Assembly: GCA_046290435.1 (NCBI GenBank)
Contig: JBKAGO010000033.1
Coordinates: forward strand, 124,001-188,000
DNA from: CAVQUE01 sp046290435
GTDB lineage: Bacteria > Actinomycetota > Acidimicrobiia > Acidimicrobiales > UBA8592
Reading direction: 5' to 3'
Length of the DNA: 64,000 nt
A program made the translations under genes and the position numbers. The first letter of the stretch is position 1; each line of letters begins with the position of its first letter. The notes under the pieces are model-generated. The model was not told the DNA's origin. It saw only the letters and a program-made list of their open reading frames with translations, and did no database searches. Shown in pieces: positions 24,851 to 34,238 of the stretch.

Positions 24851-26364
24851 CGATCACGGGCGGCACCGAACTCGAGGTCCTCCTCGACGAAAACGACGAA
24901 GCCGAGCCGGTGGTCCGTCCTTCCGCTCCCGCTGAGAAGCCGGTTGGCAGACTCGAGCGCGTGGCGGGGGGCGTGATGGTCACGGTCTTCGTCGGACGGG
25001 TGCTCGCCGTCGATCTCGGCGGCATCGTGACGAACGACTCGGTGAGCTATCTGGTGCGTTCCGAGGACCCATTCGATCAGGGACTCATGGTCCAGGGCTA
25101 CCGGCAGATCGGCTATCCCCTCTGGGTGTGGCTTGCCGACAAAGCCTCGATCCTCATGGCTTCCGATCGGATCTTTGCCGTTGCTGCACTCCAACGCCTC
25201 TCGCTCATCCTTGCTGTGATCCTGTTGTGGGTCGCGATGCGCTGGTGGTCCGTGCCCGTCCTGGTTGTCGCGACGTCTGCGACCTTCGTGCTCTTCGCCG
25301 ACTACGTCCTCAACGAGGGGATTCTCATCCCCGTCTGTCTGTTGGTCGCAGCCCTCGCCGCCGGAACGATCCGGGAAGTCCCCTCCTTCAGCCGCTTCCC
25401 CGTCGCGGTTCTCTTGATCACGGCCTCGCTCTCGGTGGCGATGGCCACGATGAAATTGCAGTACGCATCGCTCTTGTTCCTTGCTGCAGCGATCGGGTGG
25501 CACCACTGGCGCGCTGGTCGGCTCGACCGCCGACTGCCGATCGCTGTCGGTGGCGTGAGCCTCGCACTCGTTGGACTCCTCGTCCTCGCGCAAGCCGTCG
25601 AGAACCAACGCGAACTCGGCCGGTTCGAACCTGTCAGCGAGCAGATTCGTGCCGACTGGTATGGCGCATGGCAGGCCATATTCGTGGTGTCGCCCGAGAA
25701 CGCCGAGGATCCGGCTCTTGCCGAGTATTGGGACAGCGGCAACCTCTACACCTTTCTCCACGGGATCGAAGCCGACGTGCCCGACTACGCCGAGCGTTCG
25801 AGGCTCGTCGAGGAGCGGGTCGACGCCATGCTCGACGCTGCTGATACGAGCGTCAGATCCCAGCAGCTCTGGGCGCTCTGGGGCGCCTTGCGCGGTGGTC
25901 GCACCGATGACCTCATGAACACGACCGAACGGGTACTGGACGATCGTTCTGTCGAGCAGGTTTCGAGACTGTCTCCCAATTTCATGGCTCGGGAAGATGG
26001 CATCGAACAACTCTTCGAAGTGACGAACGAAGGTCGGCGGACCGACGTGGCGACCCTCGAGCCACTCCTCGGGCGCCTACAGAACTTCGGGTCGAATCAC
26101 CGGGGATGGCTGAACTACCTCGGCGTCGGCGCCATGGCGCTCTCCCTGGCAGGGCTGGCACTACCCGGCCCACACCGGGCGTACCTCATCGCATCCATCG
26201 GCATGATGGGCGGCGTCTCTGTGGTGCTCGCCTCGGCCTTCATCGACAACGCTCGCTATCTGGCTGGTCCCCTGCTCGTATCGGTCGTGGGGGCCATGCT
26301 GGCCCTCGAGGCGATCGTCGGCCGGTGGAGGATGCGGTCATCTCTCCAAACGGAGGCGCAATGA
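24847..26364 (+). CDS. Polytopic membrane protein of surface-polysaccharide operon
   Basis: 505 residues. A soluble acidic N-terminus (~40 residues) leads to some ten membrane segments. A large loop or soluble region of ~150 residues lies between residues ~260 and 410 (NQRELGRFEPVSEQ, DVPDYAERSRLVEERVD). A conserved-looking NDSVSYLVRSEDPF stretch follows the first membrane span, where GT-C glycosyltransferases and ligases often carry an acidic motif. A lipid-linked-sugar GT-C enzyme is therefore possible, but I cannot place it in a family. The ATG at 24847 overlaps the GtrA stop, and the stop overlaps the next gene. Confidence 0.8.
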   Translation: MTITGGTELEVLLDENDEAEPVVRPSAPAEKPVGRLERVAGGVMVTVFVGRVLAVDLGGIVTNDSVSYLVRSEDPFDQGLMVQGYRQIGYPLWVWLADKASILMASDRIFAVAALQRLSLILAVILLWVAMRWWSVPVLVVATSATFVLFADYVLNEGILIPVCLLVAALAAGTIREVPSFSRFPVAVLLITASLSVAMATMKLQYASLLFLAAAIGWHHWRAGRLDRRLPIAVGGVSLALVGLLVLAQAVENQRELGRFEPVSEQIRADWYGAWQAIFVVSPENAEDPALAEYWDSGNLYTFLHGIEADVPDYAERSRLVEERVDAMLDAADTSVRSQQLWALWGALRGGRTDDLMNTTERVLDDRSVEQVSRLSPNFMAREDGIEQLFEVTNEGRRTDVATLEPLLGRLQNFGSNHRGWLNYLGVGAMALSLAGLALPGPHRAYLIASIGMMGGVSVVLASAFIDNARYLAGPLLVSVVGAMLALEAIVGRWRMRSSLQTEAQ

Positions 26365-27842
26365 GTCAGCCGAAGCTGCTCGTCTTCATTCCCACCTATG
26401 AAGCCTCACGCCACATCGAGTGGGTGCTGGGCAGGATCCCGGATCTCTCGGAGCGCTTTGCGACCCACGTGCTCATCATCGACGACGCCTCTCGTGATGG
26501 CACCGCAGCCGTGGCCGCACGGGCGCTGGAGCGGCGTGGCGCCGAGCACTTCACTTGGGAGGTGCTGGCCAACCCCCGCAACCTCGGCTACGGCGGCAAC
26601 CAGAAGCTGGGGTACCGGTACGCCGTCGAGCGCGGTTTCGACGTCGTCGTCATGGTGCACGGCGACGGACAGTACCCGCCCGAACAGATCGAGCCGCTTG
26701 CTGCGGCAGCCATGTCGACGGGTGCGGCTTTCGGGAGCCGGATGTCGACGCCCGATCAGGCGCTCGCCGGTGGGATGCCACGCTACAAGTACGTCGGGAA
26801 TCGGATTCTGACCACGTTCCAGAATCGCTTCCTCGAGACCGATCTGACGGAGTTTCATTCGGGTTTCCGCGCTTACGCGGTCGATACCCTCGAAAAGATT
26901 CCCTTCGAGTTGAACTCGTCGGACTTCCACTTCGACACCGAGATCTTCATCCAGTGTGTGCGGGCCGGAGTGGAGATCTCCGAGATCGACATCCCAACCC
27001 ACTACGGCGACGAGGTCTGCCACGTCAACGGTCTGAAGTACGCGCGCAATGTGGTATCCCAGACGATGCGATCGCGTCTCCACGACATGGGACTGATGTA
27101 CGAGCGGAAGTACGACGTCGGCTCGCGAGCCGATCTCTACGAGTCCAAGCTCGGGTTCGCGTCGCCTGCGACAGCCGCTCTCGATCGGGTCGTGCCGGGC
27201 TCGACCGTCCTGGACCTCGGGAGTTCGACCGGGCATCTCGCCGCTGCACTCCGTGACAAGGGATGCCGGGTGATCGGGGTCGACCTGGAGAAGTCCGTCG
27301 ATCTCGATGCCTTCGATGAGTTCATCGTGTGGAATCTGGACGAAGGGTTGCCGCAGATCGATGAGCCCATCGACGTCGTCTTGATGCTCGATGTCATCGA
27401 GCATCTGCGGTCTCCGGAGTCGTTCGTTTCGGAACTGGCGCGCTTTTGTCACGAGCGCGGCGTCCGTTCGGTTCACGTGTCCACCGGAAACGTCGCGTTT
27501 GCCGTGCAACGGTTGATGTTGCTCATCGGGCAGTTCAATTACGGACCCAGGGGAATCCTGGACATGACGCACACGAGGTTGTTCACCAAGAGCACGATCG
27601 AGCGCCTGTTCCGCCAGTCGGGCTTCGAGGTCACCGAGAACTTCGGGCTACCCGCGCCGATCGCGCTCGCGGTGGACGACGAACGAATGGGTGGGGCACT
27701 CTTCAAAGCCAACGAACTGGCGCTCCGTGTCGCCGAGCGGCCGTTCAGCTTCCAGTTCTTCCTCAGCATGCGGCCCCCTGTCGATCTCGACGATCTGATC
27801 GTTCAGTCGACCGCGTACGCGGAAGTCATCGCTCGACGCTGA
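26361..27842 (+). CDS. Bifunctional family 2 glycosyltransferase / SAM-dependent methyltransferase
   Basis: 493 residues in two domains. Residues 1-~240 are a GT2 glycosyltransferase (KLLVFIPTYEASRHIEWVL, LIIDDASRDGT, NLGYGGNQKLGYRYA, metal-binding VHGDGQYPPEQ, then EFHSGFRAYA), close to dolichol/undecaprenyl-phosphate sugar synthases. Residues ~270-460 are a class I methyltransferase (STVLDLGSSTGHLAAAL, IGVDLEKS, VVLMLDVIEHLRSP). The protein probably moves a sugar to a lipid carrier and methylates a sugar or the product. The start ATG 26361 has GGAGG five bases before it and overlaps the upstream stop. It ends the gtrA-like operon. Confidence 0.9.
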   Translation: MSQPKLLVFIPTYEASRHIEWVLGRIPDLSERFATHVLIIDDASRDGTAAVAARALERRGAEHFTWEVLANPRNLGYGGNQKLGYRYAVERGFDVVVMVHGDGQYPPEQIEPLAAAAMSTGAAFGSRMSTPDQALAGGMPRYKYVGNRILTTFQNRFLETDLTEFHSGFRAYAVDTLEKIPFELNSSDFHFDTEIFIQCVRAGVEISEIDIPTHYGDEVCHVNGLKYARNVVSQTMRSRLHDMGLMYERKYDVGSRADLYESKLGFASPATAALDRVVPGSTVLDLGSSTGHLAAALRDKGCRVIGVDLEKSVDLDAFDEFIVWNLDEGLPQIDEPIDVVLMLDVIEHLRSPESFVSELARFCHERGVRSVHVSTGNVAFAVQRLMLLIGQFNYGPRGILDMTHTRLFTKSTIERLFRQSGFEVTENFGLPAPIALAVDDERMGGALFKANELALRVAERPFSFQFFLSMRPPVDLDDLIVQSTAYAEVIARR

Positions 27843-27862
27843 ACGGTCAGCGGGATTTGCTG

Positions 27863-27876
27863 GCAGGTTCGCCTGC
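27863..27876. terminator. Short UUCG hairpin between convergent genes
   Basis: gcagg-ttcg-cctgc, 20 bases after the GT2-methyltransferase stop. The stem is short and no T-run follows, so this is a weak candidate. Confidence 0.3.
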
Positions 27877-27956
27877 GGGGCAGCGATGAAGCGTCGGTGC
27901 CCGACCGCTACCAGCGTTGCCCTTGCACAGCAGTCGTGCCGCCGGTCCCCGAACCG

Positions 27957-28898
27957 TCAAGAGGGATAGAAGAAGCGGAGAACCTCCGGGTGGGCCTCGG
28001 GGAACGTCACCTTCGAGATCTGCTCCTCGAGCGCGGCCGTTGTCGACCTGTCCCACGCCGATGTCCCAGAGGAACTCAGCTCGCGCCGTTCGAGGACGGA
28101 ACGGAGTGCCGCCGCGTCGGGGGTATCGAGGCCGCAGAATCCGAACAGCTCGTCGAAGTCCAATTGGTCTCCGACGAGGTCCTCGTAGCGGACGACGAGG
28201 CTCTGACTCGCCCGCTCCTGCACCACCTTCATGAGCTGCAGATACTTCGATGTCCACGTGTGGGCGGCGGTGGTGACGAGGTCTGTCACGACGTCCTGCC
28301 GGGCATCGGAACCCTTCGGGATCTCCCGCCATGGCGCCCGCACGTAGCTGCTGATCTGAGTTTCGGGTCGCCGGACCAGCACGATCAGGCGCATCGAGGG
28401 AAAGAGGTGGTGGAGGAAGCGCAGATCGTCTTCGAAGTAGTGGACCTCCTTGAAGCCCCATCTCGACCTCGGTGACAGCCCTCTTCTGAAGAGCCGAAGC
28501 ACCATCGACCTGATCTCGTCCTCGAGCTGCTCGAGGCCAAACGGGTTCACTTGTGGCGAGAGGTCGTCGGGGAGTGTCATCGGCCCACGTACGAGGGCAT
28601 CGGCCTGCAGATGCCCCCGCTCGAGCTGCTCTGACGATCGAGCCGCCCGGTCGTGCATGGCCCGCAGATGGCTCAGCAGCCCGAAGTGTTCACCCCAGAT
28701 GGTGAGATCCTCGTGTGTGCTGAGCAGCCGCTGCAGCAGCGTCGACCCGCAGCGTGTGACGCTCGCGACGACGATGGGTGAAGACACGGCTTGCTCGGTG
28801 TCGGCATCGGTGGATGCTGTCAGCGGGGATTCCTTGGAGGCCCGATGCCATCTGAGGCGCACGGTCGGCGATCTTAACTCTGTCGACTGGATATCCAC
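27957..28898 (-). CDS. Sulfotransferase family protein
   Basis: 313 residues. The N-terminal PAPS 5'-phosphosulfate loop is seen as PIVVASVTRCGSTLLQRLLS, followed by the long helix region; the 3'-phosphate-binding stretch appears in MRLIVLVRRPETQISSYVR. It likely transfers sulfate from PAPS to a sugar hydroxyl on a glycan. The gene sits alone on the minus strand within an otherwise plus-strand stretch of glycan genes, convergent with the GT2-methyltransferase gene and divergent from the GT2-DUF115 gene. Start GTG 28898 is the longest option; a start ~25 codons later is possible. Codon use is less GC-extreme than in the housekeeping genes, in keeping with transfer. Confidence 0.85.
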   Translation of the reverse strand: MDIQSTELRSPTVRLRWHRASKESPLTASTDADTEQAVSSPIVVASVTRCGSTLLQRLLSTHEDLTIWGEHFGLLSHLRAMHDRAARSSEQLERGHLQADALVRGPMTLPDDLSPQVNPFGLEQLEDEIRSMVLRLFRRGLSPRSRWGFKEVHYFEDDLRFLHHLFPSMRLIVLVRRPETQISSYVRAPWREIPKGSDARQDVVTDLVTTAAHTWTSKYLQLMKVVQERASQSLVVRYEDLVGDQLDFDELFGFCGLDTPDAAALRSVLERRELSSSGTSAWDRSTTAALEEQISKVTFPEAHPEVLRFFYPS

Positions 28899-29090
28899 GT
28901 CAGACGCATACGGGTCACCGTTAGGATCCTTGGTCTGGCCGGGTGCGCCCGGGCTGTCACGCTCCGAGGCGTGGCAGCACGAACCTCGGAAGGGCGCGTG
29001 AGCCGAGGGTCGACCATGGCGGTGATGCCTCGTGCGACACTTGGCGGCTGTTGCTGCCGATGCGCTGACGACGATGGGAGATCTGAACCG

Positions 29091-32081
29091 ATGACGGACC
29101 GATATTGGTCGCGGCTTCGCCCGCTCGTCATCGGGCTTTCGCGCTACGTGAGTTCGTGGCGGGGGCCGATGCTCTTGTTGCTATTGGTCGCGATGCTCCT
29201 GGTCTCCGACGTGTTCGACCCGCCCGCGTGGATTCGTGCGCTCGCAGTCCTTGCCGCTGTCGGGGCGATCGCCGTCTTGCTCTCAGCCGCCGCCCGCTCT
29301 GGCCCGGCAGTAGTGGTCGAGAGTTCCGAGGAGCGGCCGCCGGTCGGAATCGGACCGCGCCCAGCGCCTCGAGCGCATCCTCTCGTGAGCGTGGTGATCC
29401 CCGCCTTCAACGACGAGCGGTTCATCGATGCGTGTCTCGAGAGCGTGCAACGTCAGGACTGGCTCGACGTGGAGATCGTCGTCGTCGATGACGCTGGAAC
29501 CGACGGCACAGCTGAAATCGTCAGGCGCCGCGCAGCAGCCGACCCGAGGATCCGTCTTCTCGAGCACGAGACGAACCTCGGTTTGGCGTCGTCCAGAAAT
29601 ACCGGGATCGCCCATGCGCAAGGCGAGTTCGTCACGTTCCTCGATGCAGACGACTTCTTGATCGGGGAGAGGTCGATTTCGGCTCGCGTTGCAGCCGCAG
29701 AGGATCTTCCTCCTGCCGTCGTCGGTTCCTACTGCGGTTGGATGCAGGTACCAGAGGATGCCCCTCTCGACGTCGAAGTCGTTGTGAATCCCCCCTCGGC
29801 CGTGGTCGGGTTCGTCGAGGCGCGCGGCGAGAACCCGTTCATCGCCACGGCCCCCTTGCTCCGCCGTTCCGCTGTGATCGCAGTCGGCGGGTTCGACGAG
29901 GACCTTCGCACCGGCGAAGACTTCGACTTCTGGACCCGCATCCTCCGCCAAGGTTTCCGGTTGGTTCCTGCTCCGGTCGTGGGCGTGGCCTATCGCCAAA
30001 AGCGCGGCGGAATGATCGCCGAGGGTCCCGCCGAACACGCGTTGGCGGCAAGGAAGGTGTACGACTTCCTTGCCAGGCCGATGGCTCTCGAAGAGATCTG
30101 TGCTGGCGCGCCGGCCCCGTTCGTGGCGCCCCTTCCGACCTTGCAGCACGACCGGCGCTGGATCTTGCGACTTGCGCAGTTCGCCGTCTTTGCTGAGCAC
30201 TCGGCCGACGACTCGGCTGTGAGCCGGCTGCTGGATCAACTACCAGCCACGGCCCGGGTGGAACTGCTTCAGCCGGCCCACGAGTTGGACGACCGTCTCG
30301 ATGCGGCACTCCGCCGCTGCCGGCTTCGCGACCCTTCCCTCGACGACGCCAGAGCCTTGCGTATTCGCGCTGCTGCCCTTGCAAAGCTCGTGTCGGCGGT
30401 CGAGTCCGTTCCGCTCCCGGGGGCCGCCGAGTTGGCTCATGGCACCAGTCCACGGGTGGGATCGCTCGACCTGGCCGCTTGCCGGGGTCGCGTCCGGCAT
30501 GCGCCCGAGACGAACCGAGTCCCAGAGACCCCCGGCGTTGGAATCGCGGTGATCTGTCTCACTGGTCAGGCGGAGCATGCGGATGCGGACATGGCGGCGT
30601 TCGATCGGGTCGTCGTGTGCCTTGCCCCCGAAGCCGAGTTCACGGGCGAATCCCGTGCCCGGCTCGATGCCGCCAGCTCCGGAGTGACCGTGCTCCAGGC
30701 TCGCGCCAGGGCCGACCTCGATTCGCTCGCCGCTCTCGCCCTCGTTGCACTGCGGGGGCAACCGCCGTCCCGTGTCTTCGTGGACCGATTCGCCGGGGAG
30801 GCAGAGACGGACGAGGAAGCCCGCTTGCGCTCTCATCTGCAGAGCGAGGGCCGTGCCACGGAGAGCGCTCTGGTTGTCATCCCGGTCGATCACGAAGGTC
30901 AGATGGTCGATGCGCGCCGTCATCTCGAGCGGCTCGGCGCTGCCGGGCGCGAGGCAGCCATCCTCGATCTCGGCCCGCTTGCCGACATCGATGCTGCGAT
31001 TTCTCCCGACGCATTGACGCTCCGGCACGAGTTCGATGTCAAGGCGCTCGCGGTGGTCTATCCATACGGACCCTATGTTTCGAATCTCGTGACCGTTGCG
31101 GTCGCGGCTGGACTGCCGGTGCACGAGCTCGAGTCGGACTGGCTCGTCGACCGCGTCGACGGTGCCGGTGCTGCCCTCGCGCCTGATGCGCTGCCCTCCG
31201 GTGATGAAACAGAGGCGGTGCCCTGGAGCCGACTCTTCGCTGATGTCGCGAAGCCTTGGATGGCAGTGAACATCGAGGAGGTACGTTCTGCCCAAGCCGT
31301 CGGGACCGCGGTCCACCGACGACGACTCGAGGGCATGCGAGACCGGCACCGGGGAGAGCGCTGTGTTGTGATCGGCAATGGGCCGTCACTCAACGCCATC
31401 GACCTGTCGCTGCTGGCCGACGAGGTCACCTTCGGCGTCAACGGCATCTTCCTGGCCGAGGAAACAATGGGTTTCGCGACCACCTACTACATGGTCGAGG
31501 ACAGCCTGTACATGAAGGAGAACGTCCAAGACGTTCTCCTCTACAACGCTTCCCACAAGTTCTTCCCCAGCGAGTACCGGACATACTTCGATGAGGTTCC
31601 CGAAAACGTGAGCTTCTTCGAGATGGATGGTCGGTTCTACTCCGGTGGCTCGCCTGCTCACTCCGTGCCGAGATTCTCGACCGACTTCTCGCGCCGGGGC
31701 TACTGCGGCCAGTCTGTGACCATCTTGAATCTCCAGTTGGCGTACCACCTGGGCTTCGCCGAGGTCGTTCTGATCGGTATGGACTTCTCCTACACGATCC
31801 CGGATTCGGTGATCCGAGAGGGCAACCATCTCACCTCGACCGAGGATGATCCGAACCACTTCCATCCGGGCTACTTCGGCGTCGGGCGCACGTGGAAGGA
31901 TCCCAAGCTCGACCGGGTGCTCGCCAGCTACCAGTTGGCGAAGCGGGTCTTCGAACAGGATGGTCGACGCATCGTCAACGCCACCGCAGGCGGCGCTCTC
32001 GAACTGTTCCCGAGATCCGACTACGGAGAGCTGTTCGGACGGAGTTCACGACCGGACTTCTCCACAGGAGGCAAGACATGA
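29091..32081 (+). CDS. GT2 glycosyltransferase fused to DUF115 (Maf/MptE-like) domain
   Basis: About 996 residues. Two membrane segments near residues 20-70 anchor the N-terminus. A GT2 domain spans ~95-330 (VSVVIPAFNDERFIDACLES, IVVVDDAGTDGT, VTFLDADDF). A poorly recognised Ala-rich middle part of ~370 residues follows. A DUF115 domain begins near residue 760 with ERCVVIGNGPSLNAIDLSLL and continues with FGVNGIFLAEE, GYCGQSVTILNLQLAYHLGF and VVLIGMDFSY. DUF115 is the core of Maf proteins, which attach nonulosonic acids to flagellins, and of some O-antigen enzymes. Start ATG 29091 has GGGAG ten bases upstream. It overlaps the methyltransferase gene downstream. Confidence 0.88.
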   Translation: MTDRYWSRLRPLVIGLSRYVSSWRGPMLLLLLVAMLLVSDVFDPPAWIRALAVLAAVGAIAVLLSAAARSGPAVVVESSEERPPVGIGPRPAPRAHPLVSVVIPAFNDERFIDACLESVQRQDWLDVEIVVVDDAGTDGTAEIVRRRAAADPRIRLLEHETNLGLASSRNTGIAHAQGEFVTFLDADDFLIGERSISARVAAAEDLPPAVVGSYCGWMQVPEDAPLDVEVVVNPPSAVVGFVEARGENPFIATAPLLRRSAVIAVGGFDEDLRTGEDFDFWTRILRQGFRLVPAPVVGVAYRQKRGGMIAEGPAEHALAARKVYDFLARPMALEEICAGAPAPFVAPLPTLQHDRRWILRLAQFAVFAEHSADDSAVSRLLDQLPATARVELLQPAHELDDRLDAALRRCRLRDPSLDDARALRIRAAALAKLVSAVESVPLPGAAELAHGTSPRVGSLDLAACRGRVRHAPETNRVPETPGVGIAVICLTGQAEHADADMAAFDRVVVCLAPEAEFTGESRARLDAASSGVTVLQARARADLDSLAALALVALRGQPPSRVFVDRFAGEAETDEEARLRSHLQSEGRATESALVVIPVDHEGQMVDARRHLERLGAAGREAAILDLGPLADIDAAISPDALTLRHEFDVKALAVVYPYGPYVSNLVTVAVAAGLPVHELESDWLVDRVDGAGAALAPDALPSGDETEAVPWSRLFADVAKPWMAVNIEEVRSAQAVGTAVHRRRLEGMRDRHRGERCVVIGNGPSLNAIDLSLLADEVTFGVNGIFLAEETMGFATTYYMVEDSLYMKENVQDVLLYNASHKFFPSEYRTYFDEVPENVSFFEMDGRFYSGGSPAHSVPRFSTDFSRRGYCGQSVTILNLQLAYHLGFAEVVLIGMDFSYTIPDSVIREGNHLTSTEDDPNHFHPGYFGVGRTWKDPKLDRVLASYQLAKRVFEQDGRRIVNATAGGALELFPRSDYGELFGRSSRPDFSTGGKT

Positions 32082-32785
32082 GCGGTGCGTGGAACGATTC
32101 GGCGATCCGGGCGCGTGTAGCGGAGTTCGATGCTGACCTGGGCTGGTATCAGAACATCGACCTCGGGAACGGCATCTCGACCAAGAGCCGACGGGTCTGG
32201 GGCGAGGACCTCGACCACCCGCGAAAGCGTTGGGACGAGATCGCAGCCACCGTTCCGGATGACATGTCGGGCATGTCGGTGCTCGACATCGGCTGCAACG
32301 CCGGGCACTTCGCATTCCAGGCCAAGGATCGTGGTGCCGGAGACGTCGTCGGCGTCGACCTGAAGCAGGGCTACGTCGACCAGGCTCGCTTCTGCGCAGA
32401 GGTCCGAGGTCAAGACGTCGATTTCCGCGTCATGAGCATCTACGACCTGGCGCAACTCGAGCGGACGTTCGACTTCGTCTTCTGCATCGGCATCCTCTAC
32501 CACTGCAAGTACCTCATGCAGGCAGTGGAGGCTGCGTGCTCTGTCGCTGCGGGGACCATCGTCGTCGAGACGGCGATCCATCCTGGCAACACGGACCTGC
32601 CCTTGGTGCGATTCGTACGATCCTCGCAGTACGGCGGACCCGATTCGGACGGTGCGGCGCGTCTGCCTGGGCACTGGCATCCGAACATGACGGCCTTGCG
32701 GGACATGTTCGCCGAGTACGGCTTCTCGTCGGTCGAGGATGTCTTCGTCGACGGCGGCAGGGGCGGCATCGTCGCTCGCCGGTAG
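32078..32785 (+). CDS. Class I SAM-dependent methyltransferase (CmoB/DUF1698-like)
   Basis: 235 residues. The Rossmann core shows VLDIGCNAGHFAFQAK (near residue 68), GVDLKQGYVDQARF, and FDFVFCIGILYHCKYLMQAV. The layout, WYQNIDLGNG before the core and HWHPNMTALRDMFAEYGF after it, matches CmoB-type sugar-cluster methyltransferases more than tRNA enzymes. Start ATG 32078 has AGGAGG and overlaps the GT2-DUF115 stop, so it probably methylates a sugar handled by that enzyme. Confidence 0.87.
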   Translation: MSGAWNDSAIRARVAEFDADLGWYQNIDLGNGISTKSRRVWGEDLDHPRKRWDEIAATVPDDMSGMSVLDIGCNAGHFAFQAKDRGAGDVVGVDLKQGYVDQARFCAEVRGQDVDFRVMSIYDLAQLERTFDFVFCIGILYHCKYLMQAVEAACSVAAGTIVVETAIHPGNTDLPLVRFVRSSQYGGPDSDGAARLPGHWHPNMTALRDMFAEYGFSSVEDVFVDGGRGGIVARR

Positions 32786-32925
32786 GACGGGCTCTGGCCA
32801 GTCCGCTCAGAGGCGACGCAGCAGCGCACTCCGGAACCTCACTACGGTGAGTCCGGGTGGCTGTTGTGGGTCTCGGGTCTGATCCAGCGGTGGCTCTCCT
32901 GCCCGCCCATGGCACACTGTCCGCC

Positions 32926-33651
32926 GTGCGCGAACCCATCTACCGATACCGCCTGACCGACTACGACACCTCCATCCTGCCGACGCCCTTCTTGGCATTC
33001 CTGGAGGAGTCAGTTCAGGGTCCCGATGACTGGATTCCGCGTACGGGACGGAGTCTCGGGCACCCGGGCTGGGGTCTCGTGTATCACGTGACATTGGCCC
33101 GACTGAACCCGGATCGACACAACGTCGTAGTCGAGACGGGAACCAATCTGGGTTCGACGGCGATGGTGATCGCCAAGGCGATTCGCGACTCGGGCCGATC
33201 GGGCATCGTGCGTACGATCGAAATCGATCCGGAGACGATGGCCCTCGCACAGGAGCGCATGGCACTCGCAGGGCTCGATGACTATGTCGAGTTCAACTTG
33301 GGAAACTCTGTCGAGGAACTGGAAGCGGTCATCGGCGACGAGCAGGACCTGCCTCTCGTCTTCCTGGACGGTAACCATTGGCACGACCATGTCGTGCGAG
33401 AGTTCGAACTGGTTCATCCGCACCTCGCGCACGACGCTGTCGTGGTGTTCGACAACACCTACTTGATCGCCGAGAACGACGAGGACCCTCGCGTCAACGG
33501 AGCGTTGCGGACTATCGTCGACCGTTTCGGCGGCAACCTCATCAATCTCCCGTTCTGTTCCTGGTATACGCCTGGAGTCGCTCTGTGGCAGCAGTCGGCC
33601 TTCCTCGACATGACCGTCCCCCCGGCCGGATCGTTCATCCCGGAGACGTGA
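32926..33651 (+). CDS. Class I methyltransferase-like protein (cephalosporin hydroxylase / Methyltransf_24 type)
   Basis: About 241 residues from the GTG at 32926; the frame also allows a GTG at 32857. The SAM-binding segment is VVVETGTNLGSTAMVIAKAI, followed by IVRTIEIDPETMALAQERM, PLVFLDGNHWHDHV and HDAVVVFDNTYL. This is the arrangement of glycan-cluster methyltransferases in the cephalosporin-hydroxylase-like family. The start is uncertain: neither candidate has a ribosome binding site, but CACACT seven bases before 32926 could be a leaderless -10 box. It is the last plus-strand gene before the minus-strand ulosonate-type operon. Confidence 0.8.
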   Translation: MREPIYRYRLTDYDTSILPTPFLAFLEESVQGPDDWIPRTGRSLGHPGWGLVYHVTLARLNPDRHNVVVETGTNLGSTAMVIAKAIRDSGRSGIVRTIEIDPETMALAQERMALAGLDDYVEFNLGNSVEELEAVIGDEQDLPLVFLDGNHWHDHVVREFELVHPHLAHDAVVVFDNTYLIAENDEDPRVNGALRTIVDRFGGNLINLPFCSWYTPGVALWQQSAFLDMTVPPAGSFIPET

Positions 33652-33770
33652 CGTGCGTCCGGCGGCGCGGCAATGTCGCTAGGGACCCGCTCACGCCAAC
33701 GAAAGCGCCGCCGTTCGGATCTCGACTACACGGAGTTGCGCCCCGAAGTGCGCGCAACAGAAGCCGATGC

Positions 33771-34238
33771 TCATTCGGTCCGGGAGATACCGACCGCTGA
33801 GCTGAGCGAATGGATCGGGCCGCTCAGGCGGGCCTCGGGTTTGCCAGGCGCCACCCGGCCGGGGCGAGGCTGCTGTCCCGGCGTTGCCCGAGGTCGGGGC
33901 AGGCTCGACAGGTTCGCCAACTCTTCGGCTCCGGCTCGAACTCGATCGTGCAACTCTGACATCGCTGTGGTGAGCTTCTGGACTTCGTCCGTTAGTTGCG
34001 CTATCTCGGCCTCGAGATCTGTCACTCGGCCATGTGTGGCGGCTGCCAGCTTGGCTTGCCGATCGAGCCTCTGAGCTTGCCGGTCGAGACGTGCCGCGAG
34101 CCGGCTCCGGATCTCCTCTTGCCGGCGGCCGACGTCGTCGATCGCCTTCCAGAGCGCGGTGCCCCCGGCTGCCGCGAAGGGCTTGCGTCCGATGCGGTTG
34201 ACGATCTGGGTGAGTTGGGACGTGGAGGTCTCGCTCAT
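33771..34238 (-). CDS. Small coiled-coil protein of unknown function
   Basis: 155 residues. Residues ~35-115 are strongly heptad-like (RRQEEIRSRLAARLDRQAQR, then DLEAEIAQLTDEVQKLTTAM), followed by a Pro/Arg-rich tail. No catalytic motif. The ATG at 34238 has AAGGAG upstream and overlaps the stop of the SMP-30 gene, so it is the last gene of the ulosonate-type operon. A scaffold or chain-length role in glycan assembly is conceivable but unsupported. Confidence 0.7.
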   Translation of the reverse strand: MSETSTSQLTQIVNRIGRKPFAAAGGTALWKAIDDVGRRQEEIRSRLAARLDRQAQRLDRQAKLAAATHGRVTDLEAEIAQLTDEVQKLTTAMSELHDRVRAGAEELANLSSLPRPRATPGQQPRPGRVAPGKPEARLSGPIHSLSSAVGISRTE

